64,000 nucleotides of DNA from UBA2862 sp045658005 (GCA_045658005.1 JAZOUD010000123.1:1-64000), one strand, 5' to 3'. Shown: positions 52,319 through 61,680, numbered from the stretch's first letter. Translations and numbers: made by a program. The notes: generated from the sequence alone by a model not told the origin.

Positions 52319-53000
52319 TGCTTTCCTTTTCCCAGAGCGTGCTGAACGCGATCAGCGGATGCCGCCGAAGAAAGTCAAGGTTCCGGTAGTGCGTCAGTAT
52401 GCCAAACATACTGCCATCCTTCATGCTGTGGCCGTGGATCAGCAGGTTCTGGGTCCGCGGAGTCAAGGGGTGGTTCTCGTCCAGGAACAGTGTGCCTGAA
52501 GCATTTCCCGCGCCGGTGAAGTCGTGGTCGAGATAATAGCTGTTATCCCAATATACCACCGGCTGGTAGACAACGCCGCCGATGCCAAGCCAGCCGATCG
52601 TGTCGGGATTCTCCCTGGCCAGCTTTTGCATCTCCGGCAGTATGTCGAGGTCAGTGCGATGGAAAACAGTTACCGGCGCGGCACCCGGGGCGGCCTGTTC
52701 CGTTTGAATCTCCGACTCCACAGGCGGCGCTGCGACCTCCGCTTCCATTTGGTTTCCGCTGACGTTGTGCATGACAGCCAGCCGCCGGTTCAGCCTGGCC
52801 GTGCGGACGCTGCGGACGATCACCGAGGCCGACAGTGACAGCACCCCTACGATGACTAGAATCAGCACGCACTCCGCAACGATGAAACGCCCCCGGTTGA
52901 CGGCAGGAAAACGGCGACGGCGACGCGCAGGCATTCGATCCCGGAGGAATCTGTACAGCCTATGGCCGCAATCGGCCCGCCATCGCCGTCGTCTTGACAT
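52242..53000 (-). pseudogene. Class B sortase, truncated before the catalytic Cys
   Basis: A 252-codon frame. It has a very basic N-terminus, a membrane anchor (about residues 43-62), a stalk, and then a class B sortase core with LGIGGVVYQPVVY, LDHDFTGAGNASGTLFLDE and the catalytic-His motif LLIHGHSMKDGSMFG. Homology stops at about 52323 after AFSTLWEKE. The TL-x-TC strand with the active-site cysteine and the conserved Arg are missing, replaced by the integrase remnant read out of frame. As drawn it cannot transpeptidate. It lies 31 nt downstream of the likely surface-protein substrate gene. Confidence 0.8.
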
Positions 53001-53031
53001 TTTGCTGTTCTCCTGCGATTCTGTTTATCTG

Positions 53032-55833
53032 CTATGCCTTCTCCGCTTTTCTGCGCAGCAGGATCAACAGCGCCAGCGCTGCCATCGCCACCGCCAGATA
53101 CAGCGGGAGATTGCTGTTATCGCCGGTGGGGATCCTGTCCCGAACCGTCAGGGTGACCTCCCGGCTGATGGTTCGTATTCCGGCAGCGTCCGTAACGACG
53201 CATCTGAACCTGCAGCCGTTCCACTTCTTCTCGACATCATCGCGGGACATCACGGAATCGGTAAAGCCGGGCAGATCGACCCACTTCCCGCGCTTCTCAT
53301 TCCAAATCTGCCACTGGTACGCGTAGGGCTGTCGGCCGCCTCCGACCTCCACAGAGAAGGATACATCCTCGCCCGACTGAACAACGACGTCCCTCGGCTG
53401 CCGGATGAAGGTCAGCGGGTTCTGCGGCTGGACGGACACCATGAAGGGATTGGAATACAGGTAGTAATGCCCATAGCCTGTCCCGTTTACATCCAGTTCC
53501 GCCCGATAGCGCCAGAGAACCAGCGACTGACCCTCGGGCAGCGCTTCAAGCAATACCGGCTCCGCGTCCGCCAATACGCGCTCTTCCCCGGACTGGGTCC
53601 TGCCCGTGGGGCTGGGGATGTCCTCAATCGAGGCGACAACCGAGTCCCGGGCTTCGATCTCCACGATGTAGTCCGACGCCACCCAGGGGTAATCGCAGGT
53701 CAGTCCCGCGTAGCCCCGTAGGTAGTCCCGGGCAAAATCCTCAGCGCCGTAGTCAATGCGATAGGTCCAGGGCCAGACCGTAAGCCCCCTGTGCCGGGCT
53801 GCCTGCAGCGCCTCTTCGTGGCTGTGCATATAGATGGGGTTGTAGGTGGCGTTCCAGGCGTCGAGGACTTCGAAGAGCCCGCGCAACTTCGCCTGCGTCA
53901 GGTTCGTCCCCTCCAGTCCTTCGGAATCCACATCCATCCACTCGCCCAGATTCAGCGCGCCGATGGATATCTGCGGATAATCGCTGTAAATGGCATCCAG
54001 GATCTGCGTGTTGAAGGTGATCGTAAAGAACTGGTCCCAGGCGTCGTAATCGTCCACCAGCGCCTTGTAAGCCGGAATGATGGCGGGGTTGTAGCTCTTG
54101 ATCTCCGTGTCGTGGACGAGGCCGGTTCCCTTAAAAGCCTCGATGTACTCCCGCAGCGTGGGTATTCTGTAGGTCTTTTGCTCCTCCTGCCCATACAGCG
54201 TGCCGTATCGGGAGGACTCGCCCGGGAGGACTTCGTTCCAATTGATGATGCTCTCCCAGTCGAAGGGGTGCGCCTGCAGCTGCTTCAGAGTGAAGTGCTC
54301 GGCCGGATAGATTTCACCCTCCTCGTCCCGTCGGATGAAATTCAAAAGGCGCTCGGTGGTATCGTCGTGAAGTATGAAGACCTCGCCGTCCGCGCTGAGC
54401 TGGATATCGTTTTCCACCGAGTCCACACCCTCCTCGAACGCGCCCCGGGCCGAATCCAGGGTGTTTTCCACATATGTGGAGGGATCGCCACGGTGCCCAA
54501 TGATCAGGGGCGCCCGGAGCAGCGACGGCGCGTCGTCCCGGAAAAAAGACTCCGCCCGGAGAGCCGCTTCATAATCGTCCACCACCACGCCGTTGACGCC
54601 GTTGGTGTACATGGTCATGATCGTCCGCGTGTCCGTTGGCGTCTGCGCCCAAACCGTGGACGCCAGGCTTTGAAGAAACCGCACGTTCTCCCGGCTGGCG
54701 GCCTCGGCGCTCAACAGAATCACCTTGCCGTGGGCGGCGTTGGTGGAAGCCACCATGTCCGTCAGCGCATTTCTGTCGGGCTTACTGATGGCCGTATAGT
54801 CCAGCATGCCCCGCACATGGGTCAGATCGGCCACATCCCTGACCAGGTCCGCGTGGTCCGGCGTGGAGAGGACAAAGCAGTCCAGCAGCCCGCTTTCCGG
54901 AAGGAAGGCCTTGAGCGCCGCGGCAGTCCGGCTGTCACGGATGTAGAAGGCGGGGATCATGCCCCCCGACGTGGCGTCGATGTAGCGACCCAGGTCGTCT
55001 GAGAGGAGGCTTCCGTCCCGGTCGTACACGTTCAGCTTTTCATCCAGCCATACGATGGCCGTGGCGGGGCGCTGTGACCCGGTCGCTGTGGCCAGGGCGT
55101 CAGGGCCCGCGCGCCAGGCGACAGTTGCCGCCATGGCCCAGGAGGTGTCCGGCTCATAGACATCGGTATAGGGCAGCTTGGCCTTCCCGATCGCCTCCGT
55201 TTCGACCCTGCCGCACAGCGCGCAGGCGCGCCGTTTCTCACCCTCCCGGGTTCGGGTGGCTTCTCTGACGGTCTCCCACTCTCCCCAGTCATGGGCTTCG
55301 GGATCAATGGGAAGCACTTCCGTCATGACGTGCGAGGGATCGACCTTGCAGACCCTTGTTACGCTGCCGGGGCTTATACAGGTGGCGTCGGTTTCACTGC
55401 CCAGGTCTTCGTCCCAATAGTGTTCTGCCTTCACTTCGGCGATGATCACGAGCCTGTCGCGCTGACGGAGCAGGGGTTCTGTCCTGACATATTCCATGGA
55501 TTCGGCATCGTACACAGCGACGCGGGTATTGCCGTCAAAGCGATACCCAGCCTTGGCTTCGAGGGTCACGTAAGCCGTATAGGTCTCATCGCCCTCGAAG
55601 GTTCCCTGGAAGGGGATATAACCGGAGGCGTCCCAGGCGGTAATCCAGGCGCTGGGTTCCCCTTGCGTCGCGGCTTCCCGGGCTTGTATATCGCATTCCG
55701 GCATATCGGGTTCCGACCCGCAAATCGGCCTGCTGATTTCGATTTTCAGCAAGCCGACGGCGCTTTCGGCCTCCGCCGTCATGCACAGGCCCAACATGGC
55801 AAGGATCAGCAGCACCCTCAAAAACCTTCTCAT
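53032..55833 (-). CDS. Cell-surface glycerophosphodiester phosphodiesterase with Ig-like domain and sorting signal
   Basis: A 933-residue exported protein. After a signal peptide (MRRFLRVLLILAMLG) comes a beta-rich N-terminal region with CxxC-containing repeats. A GDPD TIM-barrel lies at roughly 450-740: HRGDPSTYVENTLDS, ENDIQLSADGE and HDDTTERL carry the catalytic His and metal residues. An Ig-like domain follows (VQSGEDVSFSV..YQWQIW). The end is RIPTGDNSNLP, a hydrophobic span and RRKAEKA, which has the layout of a sortase sorting signal. Family members cleave glycerophosphodiesters such as teichoic-acid or lipid head groups. ATG 55833 is preferred to a GTG three codons upstream for spacing from GGAAGG. 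The adjacent class B sortase would be its anchoring enzyme. Confidence 0.85.
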   Translation of the reverse strand: MRRFLRVLLILAMLGLCMTAEAESAVGLLKIEISRPICGSEPDMPECDIQAREAATQGEPSAWITAWDASGYIPFQGTFEGDETYTAYVTLEAKAGYRFDGNTRVAVYDAESMEYVRTEPLLRQRDRLVIIAEVKAEHYWDEDLGSETDATCISPGSVTRVCKVDPSHVMTEVLPIDPEAHDWGEWETVREATRTREGEKRRACALCGRVETEAIGKAKLPYTDVYEPDTSWAMAATVAWRAGPDALATATGSQRPATAIVWLDEKLNVYDRDGSLLSDDLGRYIDATSGGMIPAFYIRDSRTAAALKAFLPESGLLDCFVLSTPDHADLVRDVADLTHVRGMLDYTAISKPDRNALTDMVASTNAAHGKVILLSAEAASRENVRFLQSLASTVWAQTPTDTRTIMTMYTNGVNGVVVDDYEAALRAESFFRDDAPSLLRAPLIIGHRGDPSTYVENTLDSARGAFEEGVDSVENDIQLSADGEVFILHDDTTERLLNFIRRDEEGEIYPAEHFTLKQLQAHPFDWESIINWNEVLPGESSRYGTLYGQEEQKTYRIPTLREYIEAFKGTGLVHDTEIKSYNPAIIPAYKALVDDYDAWDQFFTITFNTQILDAIYSDYPQISIGALNLGEWMDVDSEGLEGTNLTQAKLRGLFEVLDAWNATYNPIYMHSHEEALQAARHRGLTVWPWTYRIDYGAEDFARDYLRGYAGLTCDYPWVASDYIVEIEARDSVVASIEDIPSPTGRTQSGEERVLADAEPVLLEALPEGQSLVLWRYRAELDVNGTGYGHYYLYSNPFMVSVQPQNPLTFIRQPRDVVVQSGEDVSFSVEVGGGRQPYAYQWQIWNEKRGKWVDLPGFTDSVMSRDDVEKKWNGCRFRCVVTDAAGIRTISREVTLTVRDRIPTGDNSNLPLYLAVAMAALALLILLRRKAEKA

Positions 55834-56009
55834 ATCCGTCACACCTTCCTCATCCTACCGCGCGGCAGGATCAATGGCATCGGCGCCGCGAATGCCTGCT
55901 GATCGTATAACATACATCCCATATTGTAACGCATCACCCATCTTATTTCAAGTCTGAATTATGAGGAAAATGGTGCAGCTATTCACCACACCTCGTCAAC
56001 ATTTTTTTA

Positions 56010-56429
56010 ATGGGACGGTGTGTACAAACGATGTCCTCACCGCCCATATGGTCGGATGCGGGAAACGAGCATTCCCGCATCCTGTCAGAACAGCCAACCC
56101 TGAAAGCCCACAAGGGCTCCATGGTGCTTCCGGCGGTCGCGCTGTATCGAGCCCTGTCTGTCGAGGGCATGGATGCGGAGCCGCTTCTGAACACCTATGG
56201 CGACCGGATGGGGAAGCGCTTCGCCGGGATCGTTCATGGATTCACCAGGCTCCCAGGCGTTTCCCGTTTCATCTGGAATCACGTCGACGGCATCATGAAT
56301 AAAATGAGCGGCGAAGCGCTCGGCTACAAGCGGAGAATCGTCTCCAAGCCACCGGAAATGTACGGCGTGGATATCCTGTCCTGTCCCTATCATGAGCTTG
56401 CAAGGGATCTTGGATGTGATGGGCTTTAG
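56010..56429 (+). CDS. L-2-amino-thiazoline-4-carboxylate hydrolase-like protein, shortened
   Basis: About 139 codons resembling the ATC hydrolase family (PF14196), known from bacterial conversion of a thiazoline to cysteine. Recognisable stretches are GSMVLPAVALYRAL, YGDRMGKRFAG, GEALGYKRRIVSKPPEMY and CPYHELARDLG. Family proteins normally extend well past the CPYHE motif, but this one stops almost at once at TAG. The N-terminus is also poorly supported: no ribosome site stands out at 56010, and 56031 is an alternative start. It is probably a truncated, non-functional copy. Its end overlaps the convergent LysR gene by 4 nt. Confidence 0.5.
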   Translation: MGRCVQTMSSPPIWSDAGNEHSRILSEQPTLKAHKGSMVLPAVALYRALSVEGMDAEPLLNTYGDRMGKRFAGIVHGFTRLPGVSRFIWNHVDGIMNKMSGEALGYKRRIVSKPPEMYGVDILSCPYHELARDLGCDGL

Positions 56430-57313
56430 CCTTGGGTTCGGATAAAGCTGCGCCTGATCTGTTCGATAAACCTTTCCGCGATAGGCGTTAATGCCTGATA
56501 TCGATTCCAAATCAAATACAGCTTGCTCTCCAGCCGGGGTTCCAGTGACCTGAAAGTAAGCCCGCTGCTCTCCGAAACATCCACAAGATGCTGAAAGGAC
56601 AGCTGATACCCCAGCCCCTCCCGGACGAACATGGATGCGTTGTAGGCGAGACGGAAAGAGCCCTCAAGATGGAGCTCCGGGAAGCGATCTCCGGCCCATC
56701 CCTGGATGTCGCCCTCCCAGCCCTGTTCGGAGGTAAACAGCGGAAGGCCAATGAGATCATCCACGCAGATAGTTTCTTTCTCTGCCAGCGGGTCTTCTTT
56801 GGGAAGGATGAGCCCCCAGGTATCGCCCTCCGGGAAGGATGAAAACTCGTATTTTCTGTCGTTTGGCTTTTCACAGATCACGGCGAAGTCCAGCAGGCCC
56901 TTATCCAGCTTTTCCGTCACCTGTTCGGTATCGCCGCTGGTGATGTGGTATTTCAAACCGGGATACTGCGCCTTGAGGGCACGGAGCTCCCTGGCGAGAT
57001 ATCGGATCTGGAAGGATTCCGCGAGGCCGAAGTACAGCTCACCGCCGGTGATGTCGTCCAACGAAAGGAACTCCTTTTCGATCTTGTCCGCCATCGTAAT
57101 CAGATCCTCCGCCCGGTCCCGCAGCAGCACGCCCTCATCCGTCAAGGCGATACTGAAGCTGTGGCGGGTAAACAGCTTCTTGCCCAGCTCGTCCTCCAGC
57201 GCCTTCAGCGCCTTGGAGAGGGTCGGCTGGGTGACATGGAGCAGCTCCGCCGCGCGGGTCATGTTCTCCTCCCGGGCCACCGCAAGAAAGTATCGCAAGG
57301 TGCGTATTTCCAC
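56426..57313 (-). CDS. LysR family transcriptional regulator
   Basis: A 295-residue LysR regulator. The winged-HTH N-terminus is MEIRTLRYFLAVAREENMTR plus the AAELLHVTQPTLSKALK recognition region, and a periplasmic-binding-like effector domain follows from about residue 90. The start is GTG with GGAG 9 nt upstream. It is divergent from the ferredoxin and aldo-keto reductase genes, the usual arrangement for a LysR activator and its target. Repeated ATGATATTC elements lie in the shared gap. The effector is unknown. Confidence 0.92.
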   Translation of the reverse strand: MEIRTLRYFLAVAREENMTRAAELLHVTQPTLSKALKALEDELGKKLFTRHSFSIALTDEGVLLRDRAEDLITMADKIEKEFLSLDDITGGELYFGLAESFQIRYLARELRALKAQYPGLKYHITSGDTEQVTEKLDKGLLDFAVICEKPNDRKYEFSSFPEGDTWGLILPKEDPLAEKETICVDDLIGLPLFTSEQGWEGDIQGWAGDRFPELHLEGSFRLAYNASMFVREGLGYQLSFQHLVDVSESSGLTFRSLEPRLESKLYLIWNRYQALTPIAERFIEQIRRSFIRTQG

Positions 57314-57339
57314 AGATCATCACTCCATTTATGCTGAAC

Positions 57340-57371
57340 ATGATATTCGAATCATGAATACTATGATATTC
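57340..57371. promoter_or_regulatory. Repeated ATGATATTC sites in the LysR intergenic region
   Basis: ATGATATTC occurs at 57340-57348 and 57363-57371, 23 bp apart, with an ATCAT inverted half next to the first copy. Two helical turns between sites is typical of LysR operators. A TATAAT (57406-57411) downstream could be the -10 of the rightward genes. Confidence 0.45.
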
Positions 57372-57447
57372 ATTATAACCATTAGCGAAGTCATTTGCAA
57401 GCGTATATAATGAAGTTGCAAACCAAAGAAATGAAGGAACCGCTTAG

Positions 57448-57793
57448 ATGAACGGTTCAGCAGGCGCCCGCGGATGAAATCGACTTCTACCAGCACTTCG
57501 AGGAGTGGAGCAAGCAGACCGGCCCCATGTACGCCTTTCCGTTGTACAAGGTTACAGACGGCTGCGTGGGCTGCGGCACCTGCACGCGCGTGTGTCCCCG
57601 GGGCTGCGTGCGTCTGGAGGACAGAAAGCCGACCTGGGATTACACCCACTGTATCAACTGCATGGCCTGCATCCAGGCGTGCCCTGCAAAGGCGATCCGG
57701 TTTATGACGGTGAAGGAGCCCAACCCCGACGCACGCTACAAGAATCCCCACATCGCGCTGAAGGAGATCATCCAGGCAAACCGGCAGCAATAG
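57448..57793 (+). pseudogene. 2[4Fe-4S] ferredoxin, frameshifted near its start
   Basis: A small iron-sulfur protein with two clusters: CVGCGTCTRVCP and CINCMACIQACP. A conserved tail (NPHIALKEIIQANRQQ) follows. The ferredoxin frame is open from 57452 but has no start codon until an internal ATG at 57527. An ATG at 57448 with AAGGAAC 8 nt upstream is one base out of frame. Removing one G near 57463 joins them as MNGSAAPADEIDFYQ, giving about 115 residues. It resembles the C-terminal half of EFR1-type flavodoxin-ferredoxins. It probably feeds electrons to the aldo-keto reductase behind it. Confidence 0.7.
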
Positions 57794-57821
57794 TATAAAT
57801 ATGAAGTGAGGAGGAAAACAC

Positions 57822-58958
57822 ATGATTTACAGGGATTTTCAGGGCATGAAGCTGTCCGCGCTGGGCTTTGGCGCGATGCGACTGCCGGTGATCGACGGGG
57901 ACGACGGCAGGATCGACGAGGCCGTCGCGCTGCGCATGGTGGACACGGCCATGCAAAACGGAATGAATTATTACGACACGGCCTGGGGCTACCACGGGGA
58001 AAGCTCCGAGCTCGTCCTGGGCAAGGCGCTGGCCCGCTATCCCAGGGACAGCTTCTACGTGGCCACCAAGTTTCCCGGCTACGACGCCGCCAACTGGGGA
58101 AAGGTGGAGGAGATCTTCGAGCGCCAGCTTACGAAGCTTGGCGTGGATCACTTCGACTTCTACCTGTTCCACAACGTGTGCGAGATGAACATCGACGCCT
58201 ATCTGGACGACGGGAAGTACGGCATCTACAGCTACCTGATGCAGCAGAAGCGCAACGGCCGCATCCTCCACCTGGGCTTCTCCTGCCACGGGGCCATGCC
58301 GGTGCTGAAAAGATTCCTGGACGCCTACGGCAAGGACATGGAGTTCTGCCAGCTGCAGCTGAACTACCTGGACTGGACCTTCCAGGGCGGCAGGGACAAG
58401 GTGGCGCTGCTGGATCAGTGGCACATCCCCGTGTGGGTGATGGAGCCCCTGCGCGGCGGCAGGCTGGCGAAGCAGGCCCCGGCATATGAGGCCGAGCTGA
58501 AGGCCCTGCGCCCCGACGAGGAGATCCCGGCCTGGGCGTTCCGCTTCCTGCAGAGCATTCCCTCCGTGACCATGATCCTCTCCGGCATGTCCAACGAGGA
58601 GCAGCTGGAAAAGAACCTCGCCACCTTCGCCGAGGACAAGAAGCTGACCGACGATGAGATGCGGGCGCTGATGGGCGTCGCCGACAGGATGCTGTCCGTG
58701 GGCACCGTGCCCTGCACCGCCTGCCACTACTGCGTCAGCCACTGTCCCCAGGGGCTGGACATCCCCCACCTGATCGCGCTGTACAACGAGCACGCCTACA
58801 CCGGCGGCGGCTTCATCGCGCCTATGGCCCTGAGCGCCCTGCCGGAGGACAAGCGTCCGCAGGCGTGCTTGGCCTGCCGCAGCTGTGAGCAGGTCTGCCC
58901 ACAGCAGATCAAGATCTCCGAAGTGATGGCGGACTTCTCCACGAAGCTGGGAGGCTGA
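57822..58958 (+). CDS. Aldo/keto reductase with C-terminal 2[4Fe-4S] domain
   Basis: A 378-residue fusion. An AKR TIM-barrel (about 1-290, LGFGAMRLPV, YYDTAWGYHGE with Asp/Tyr, TKFPGY with Lys, LFHNV with His) is followed by a ferredoxin-like domain with CTACHYCVSHCP and CLACRSCEQVCP. Such proteins are common in anaerobes and are thought to move electrons between ferredoxin and carbonyl substrates; the substrate here is unknown. A GAGGAG site precedes the ATG. It lies between the small ferredoxin gene and a second AKR gene, 4 nt apart from the latter, so they form one operon. Confidence 0.92.
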   Translation: MIYRDFQGMKLSALGFGAMRLPVIDGDDGRIDEAVALRMVDTAMQNGMNYYDTAWGYHGESSELVLGKALARYPRDSFYVATKFPGYDAANWGKVEEIFERQLTKLGVDHFDFYLFHNVCEMNIDAYLDDGKYGIYSYLMQQKRNGRILHLGFSCHGAMPVLKRFLDAYGKDMEFCQLQLNYLDWTFQGGRDKVALLDQWHIPVWVMEPLRGGRLAKQAPAYEAELKALRPDEEIPAWAFRFLQSIPSVTMILSGMSNEEQLEKNLATFAEDKKLTDDEMRALMGVADRMLSVGTVPCTACHYCVSHCPQGLDIPHLIALYNEHAYTGGGFIAPMALSALPEDKRPQACLACRSCEQVCPQQIKISEVMADFSTKLGG

Positions 58959-58962
58959 TGGG

Positions 58963-59865
58963 ATGAAAAAGACGGCGTCTCTCCTGATGGCGATGCTGCT
59001 GTTTGCCCTGAACGTGCGCGCGGAATCCACTCAGGCTGGCGTGTTCGACTTCGAGACCCGCACCGTCCGCCTGAACAGCGGCTATACCATGCCCATCATG
59101 GGCCTGGGCACCTATGCCCTCGACCACGACACCTGCGTCAACTCCGTGATGACCCTGCTGGAAAGCGGCGGCAGGCTCATCGACACGGCCTATATGTACG
59201 GCAACGAGGAGGCCGTGGGCGAAGGCGTCCGCCGGGGCATGGCCGAATACGGCATCCCCCGGGAGGACATCTTCGTCATCACCAAAATCTACCCCAGCCA
59301 GTTCGGCGACCCCGAGGCAGCCGTCGATATGGCGCTTCAAAAGCTGGACATCGGATACATCGACATGATGCTGCTGCACCACCCCGGCGCGGGCGACGTG
59401 GAGGCCTACAGGATCATGGAGCAGTACGTTGAAACCGGTAAAATCCACGCTCTGGGCCTGTCCAACTGGTATGTGGAGGAGCTGACGGAGTTCCTGCCGC
59501 AGGTGACGGTCATGCCTGCGCTGGTGCAGAACGAGGTCCACCCCTACTACCAGGAGCAGGACGTGGTGCCGTTCATCCAGGAAAAGGGCATCGTCGTCCA
59601 GTGCTGGTATCCGCTGGGCGGCAGGGGCTACACACAGGCGCTGCTGAACGATGAAACCATCGCCGGTATTGCCGCCGCTCACAGCGTTTCATCGGCCCAG
59701 GTCATCCTGCGCTGGGATCTGCAACGCGGGATTGTGGTGATCCCCGGCTCCTCCAACCCGGAGCACATCCGGGAGAACCTCGACCTGTTTGACTTCGAAC
59801 TCAGCGATGAAGAGATGAAACAAATCGCCTCTCTTGATCGCGGAGAGAAGCACGACTGGTACTGA
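58963..59865 (+). CDS. Aldo/keto reductase with predicted signal peptide
   Basis: A 300-residue AKR with the catalytic tetrad (Asp and Tyr in DTAYMYGNE, Lys in TKIYPSQ, His in LLHHPG) and the C-terminal NADP-binding IPGSSNPEHIRENLD. Unusually, the N-terminus is MKKTASLLMAMLLFALNVRA followed by ESTQ, a good signal peptide with an Ala-x-Ala-like cleavage site. AKRs are normally cytoplasmic because they need NAD(P)H. GGAGG lies 8 nt before the ATG, so this start is well supported. Either the enzyme is exported or the segment is an uncleaved anchor. Confidence 0.88.
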   Translation: MKKTASLLMAMLLFALNVRAESTQAGVFDFETRTVRLNSGYTMPIMGLGTYALDHDTCVNSVMTLLESGGRLIDTAYMYGNEEAVGEGVRRGMAEYGIPREDIFVITKIYPSQFGDPEAAVDMALQKLDIGYIDMMLLHHPGAGDVEAYRIMEQYVETGKIHALGLSNWYVEELTEFLPQVTVMPALVQNEVHPYYQEQDVVPFIQEKGIVVQCWYPLGGRGYTQALLNDETIAGIAAAHSVSSAQVILRWDLQRGIVVIPGSSNPEHIRENLDLFDFELSDEEMKQIASLDRGEKHDWY

Positions 59866-60030
59866 GAAAGAGAACCGTCCGCGGTCTGGGCATATATGTC
59901 AAAGCTTCATTTCTTTCGCTGGGAATTCTATCGGTGACAGACTGATGGTTCCACCGTGCCTGCGCGTTCTCGGAGCTCGGCCACGCGTGCGGAAGGGCGG
60001 CGGCGTTCATGAATGCGACGCCGCGCGGCA

Positions 60031-60564
60031 TCATGCCGGCCCGAAGCCCAGGACCCTGCGCATGCATCGGCGCTCCTTGACACAGCTCATGATGAACCAG
60101 CAGATCTGGCTTGTCAGGGACGCAATCCAAATGCCCCAGACGCCGCAGGACAGCGCCGATGTCAGCATGAAGGCCACTGCCGGATTGATGAACAGCACGC
60201 AGATCGTCGCCATGATCCGGGGCGATTTCACATCGCCCATGCCGCGCATGGCAGCGACATTGATGATGCGGATGATCTGCAGAAGCGTCAGCGCGGCCGC
60301 GACATAAGTATAGGAAATACCATGCGCGATGGCTTCAGCATCCCGGAAGAACTGGCTGTAGAATCTGTGCGCGCCAAGGATATAGACGGCGCTGAGCACT
60401 ATGGATACCACAGCGCCCACGATCTGGCTCAGGCGGACATAATCCTTGACCTCCCGGTATTGCCTGGCGCCCATTTTCTGTCCTGTCAGTGTTAACACCG
60501 CGGCCTGAATGCCGTCGTCAAAGGATCTGCCATGTATCCAGGATACAAAGCACCTCTTTTTCCA
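60031..60564 (-). pseudogene. MATE-family transporter, C-terminal fragment
   Basis: Reading FVSWIHGRSFDDGIQAAV, then TGQKMGARQY and a further 150 residues gives the C-terminal four or so spans of a MATE multidrug/organic cation exporter. Conserved GRSFDDGIQ.. and RGMGDVKSP motifs are present. The frame meets a stop at 60565 upstream and lacks the N-terminal two thirds of the roughly 450-residue family, so it is a 5'-truncated relic. Confidence 0.75.
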
Positions 60565-60645
60565 TCAGATGGCTGTCCATGGCCTTACCTCTTCATCTAC
60601 AGATGTCTCTTCCCCAAAGGCACGACAGAAGCCGGAGCCTATGCT

Positions 60646-61023
60646 TCACTCCGGATCGAAATAACTGTATTTTCTGAATCGTTCAAACACAAACACCGCT
60701 CTCTTTTCCGAGGCGCCGTCCGCTCGAAGGACTTCCTCTGTTTCCCGTTTGGAGCAGGCGCAGATCACATTTTCGCCGTCCTTCAGAAGCTTGTCCACGA
60801 GCATAAAGAGAAAGGTAAACTCACCGGCCAGAAAGACCGCGTCCGCGCCCAGCGCCTCTATGCGCGCCGCGAAATCGCCGGCAAGCTTCCGGAGTCCGTT
60901 CTCATCCAGCCGGGGGTCCACCTGGGGTAAGGGAATATCCAGTATCTCCCCATATACGCTCGCGGCCGCCCTCTGGGACGGGCCCCACAGGCGGCTGGGA
61001 TGATTGCTGCAATTGATCAGCAT
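60646..61023 (-). CDS. Conserved 125-residue protein, SNHPS-type, unknown
   Basis: A 125-residue protein beginning MLINCSNHPSRLWGPSQ, followed by YGEILDIPLPQVDP and FLAGEFTFLFMLVDKL, ending in a basic/aromatic tail. I recall similar short proteins in many Bacteria, some near CRISPR loci, but no firm function. The alternating strand/helix pattern looks like a small Rossmann-like domain. GGGGAG precedes the ATG at 61023, and a longer reading upstream is not supported. No CRISPR array or cas gene is in the window. Confidence 0.65.
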   Translation of the reverse strand: MLINCSNHPSRLWGPSQRAAASVYGEILDIPLPQVDPRLDENGLRKLAGDFAARIEALGADAVFLAGEFTFLFMLVDKLLKDGENVICACSKRETEEVLRADGASEKRAVFVFERFRKYSYFDPE

Positions 61024-61091
61024 GGCGTTCGCTCCCCGTCTATTTCCATTGATTTTCCAATCGCCGTACCATGCGCGGCCTATGTCTGTCT

Positions 61092-61364
61092 CTAATGGGT
61101 TCGTATATCCTTCCCGGCGGTAAAGCCATACCGCCCGACCGCTTCCGCATTCAGATTGAGCACAAATGCTCCGAAATCGCGGATCATTCGGCAGGAAGCG
61201 CGGGAGGGCCGTATGGATACTTCCACCATTGGCGGGTCCGTGCAGACCGCTCCGGTCCATCCGGCGGTCATGATACTGCTCCTTCCGTCTTCCGTCCCGC
61301 TGCTCACCAGCAGCACCGGCACCGGATACAGCAGCGTCTTGAGGGCATACTCCACTTTTCCCAT
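61092..61364 (-). pseudogene. Flavin reductase (flavoredoxin-like), N-terminal fragment
   Basis: About 90 residues of an FMN-binding flavin reductase: MGKVEYALKTLLYPVPVLL, then IMTAGWTGAVCTDPPMVEVS and GAFVLNLNAEAV. The normal protein has 160-190 residues; here the reading ends early at KDIRTH. GGGGAG precedes the ATG, so the 5' end is intact and the 3' half has been lost. Confidence 0.7.
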
Positions 61365-61680
61365 AGCAATCTCCCCTGCCCTATTCTGCAAGCGTCCGCA
61401 TATTCCGCAGCGTCGCGTTCCCGTTCACCTGCGATAATAGCACAGTTCCAACATGATTACAAGCGTCTATGACTAAGCTTTATGTGGTCTTTTCTATGCA
61501 CATGTGTTACAATATGTATGGCTTGCCTTAATCCTTATAGTCCAGCCATTTCAGGTCATGTTGAATGAACTTCTTTTCGCACTCTATTCTCAGATTACTC
61601 CTGCTGAGCGCAGCGCTTTGAGGACTAATAACGTCGCTCACACGGCGAATTGATGACGAATATTGAAAGGACGTGGCTTC
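61365..61680. other. Intergenic region with a possible 31-codon reading
   Basis: No clear gene. A TGTTACAAT extended -10-like element occurs at about 61505-61513 on the plus strand. A 31-codon reading (61558-61653, ending NNVAHTAN) lacks recognisable similarity and a strong ribosome site. Confidence 0.35.

Noticed and set aside
60646..61023. CRISPR-associated protein
   Set aside because: Similarity to proteins sometimes annotated that way was only recalled, and there is no array, leader or cas gene in the window.
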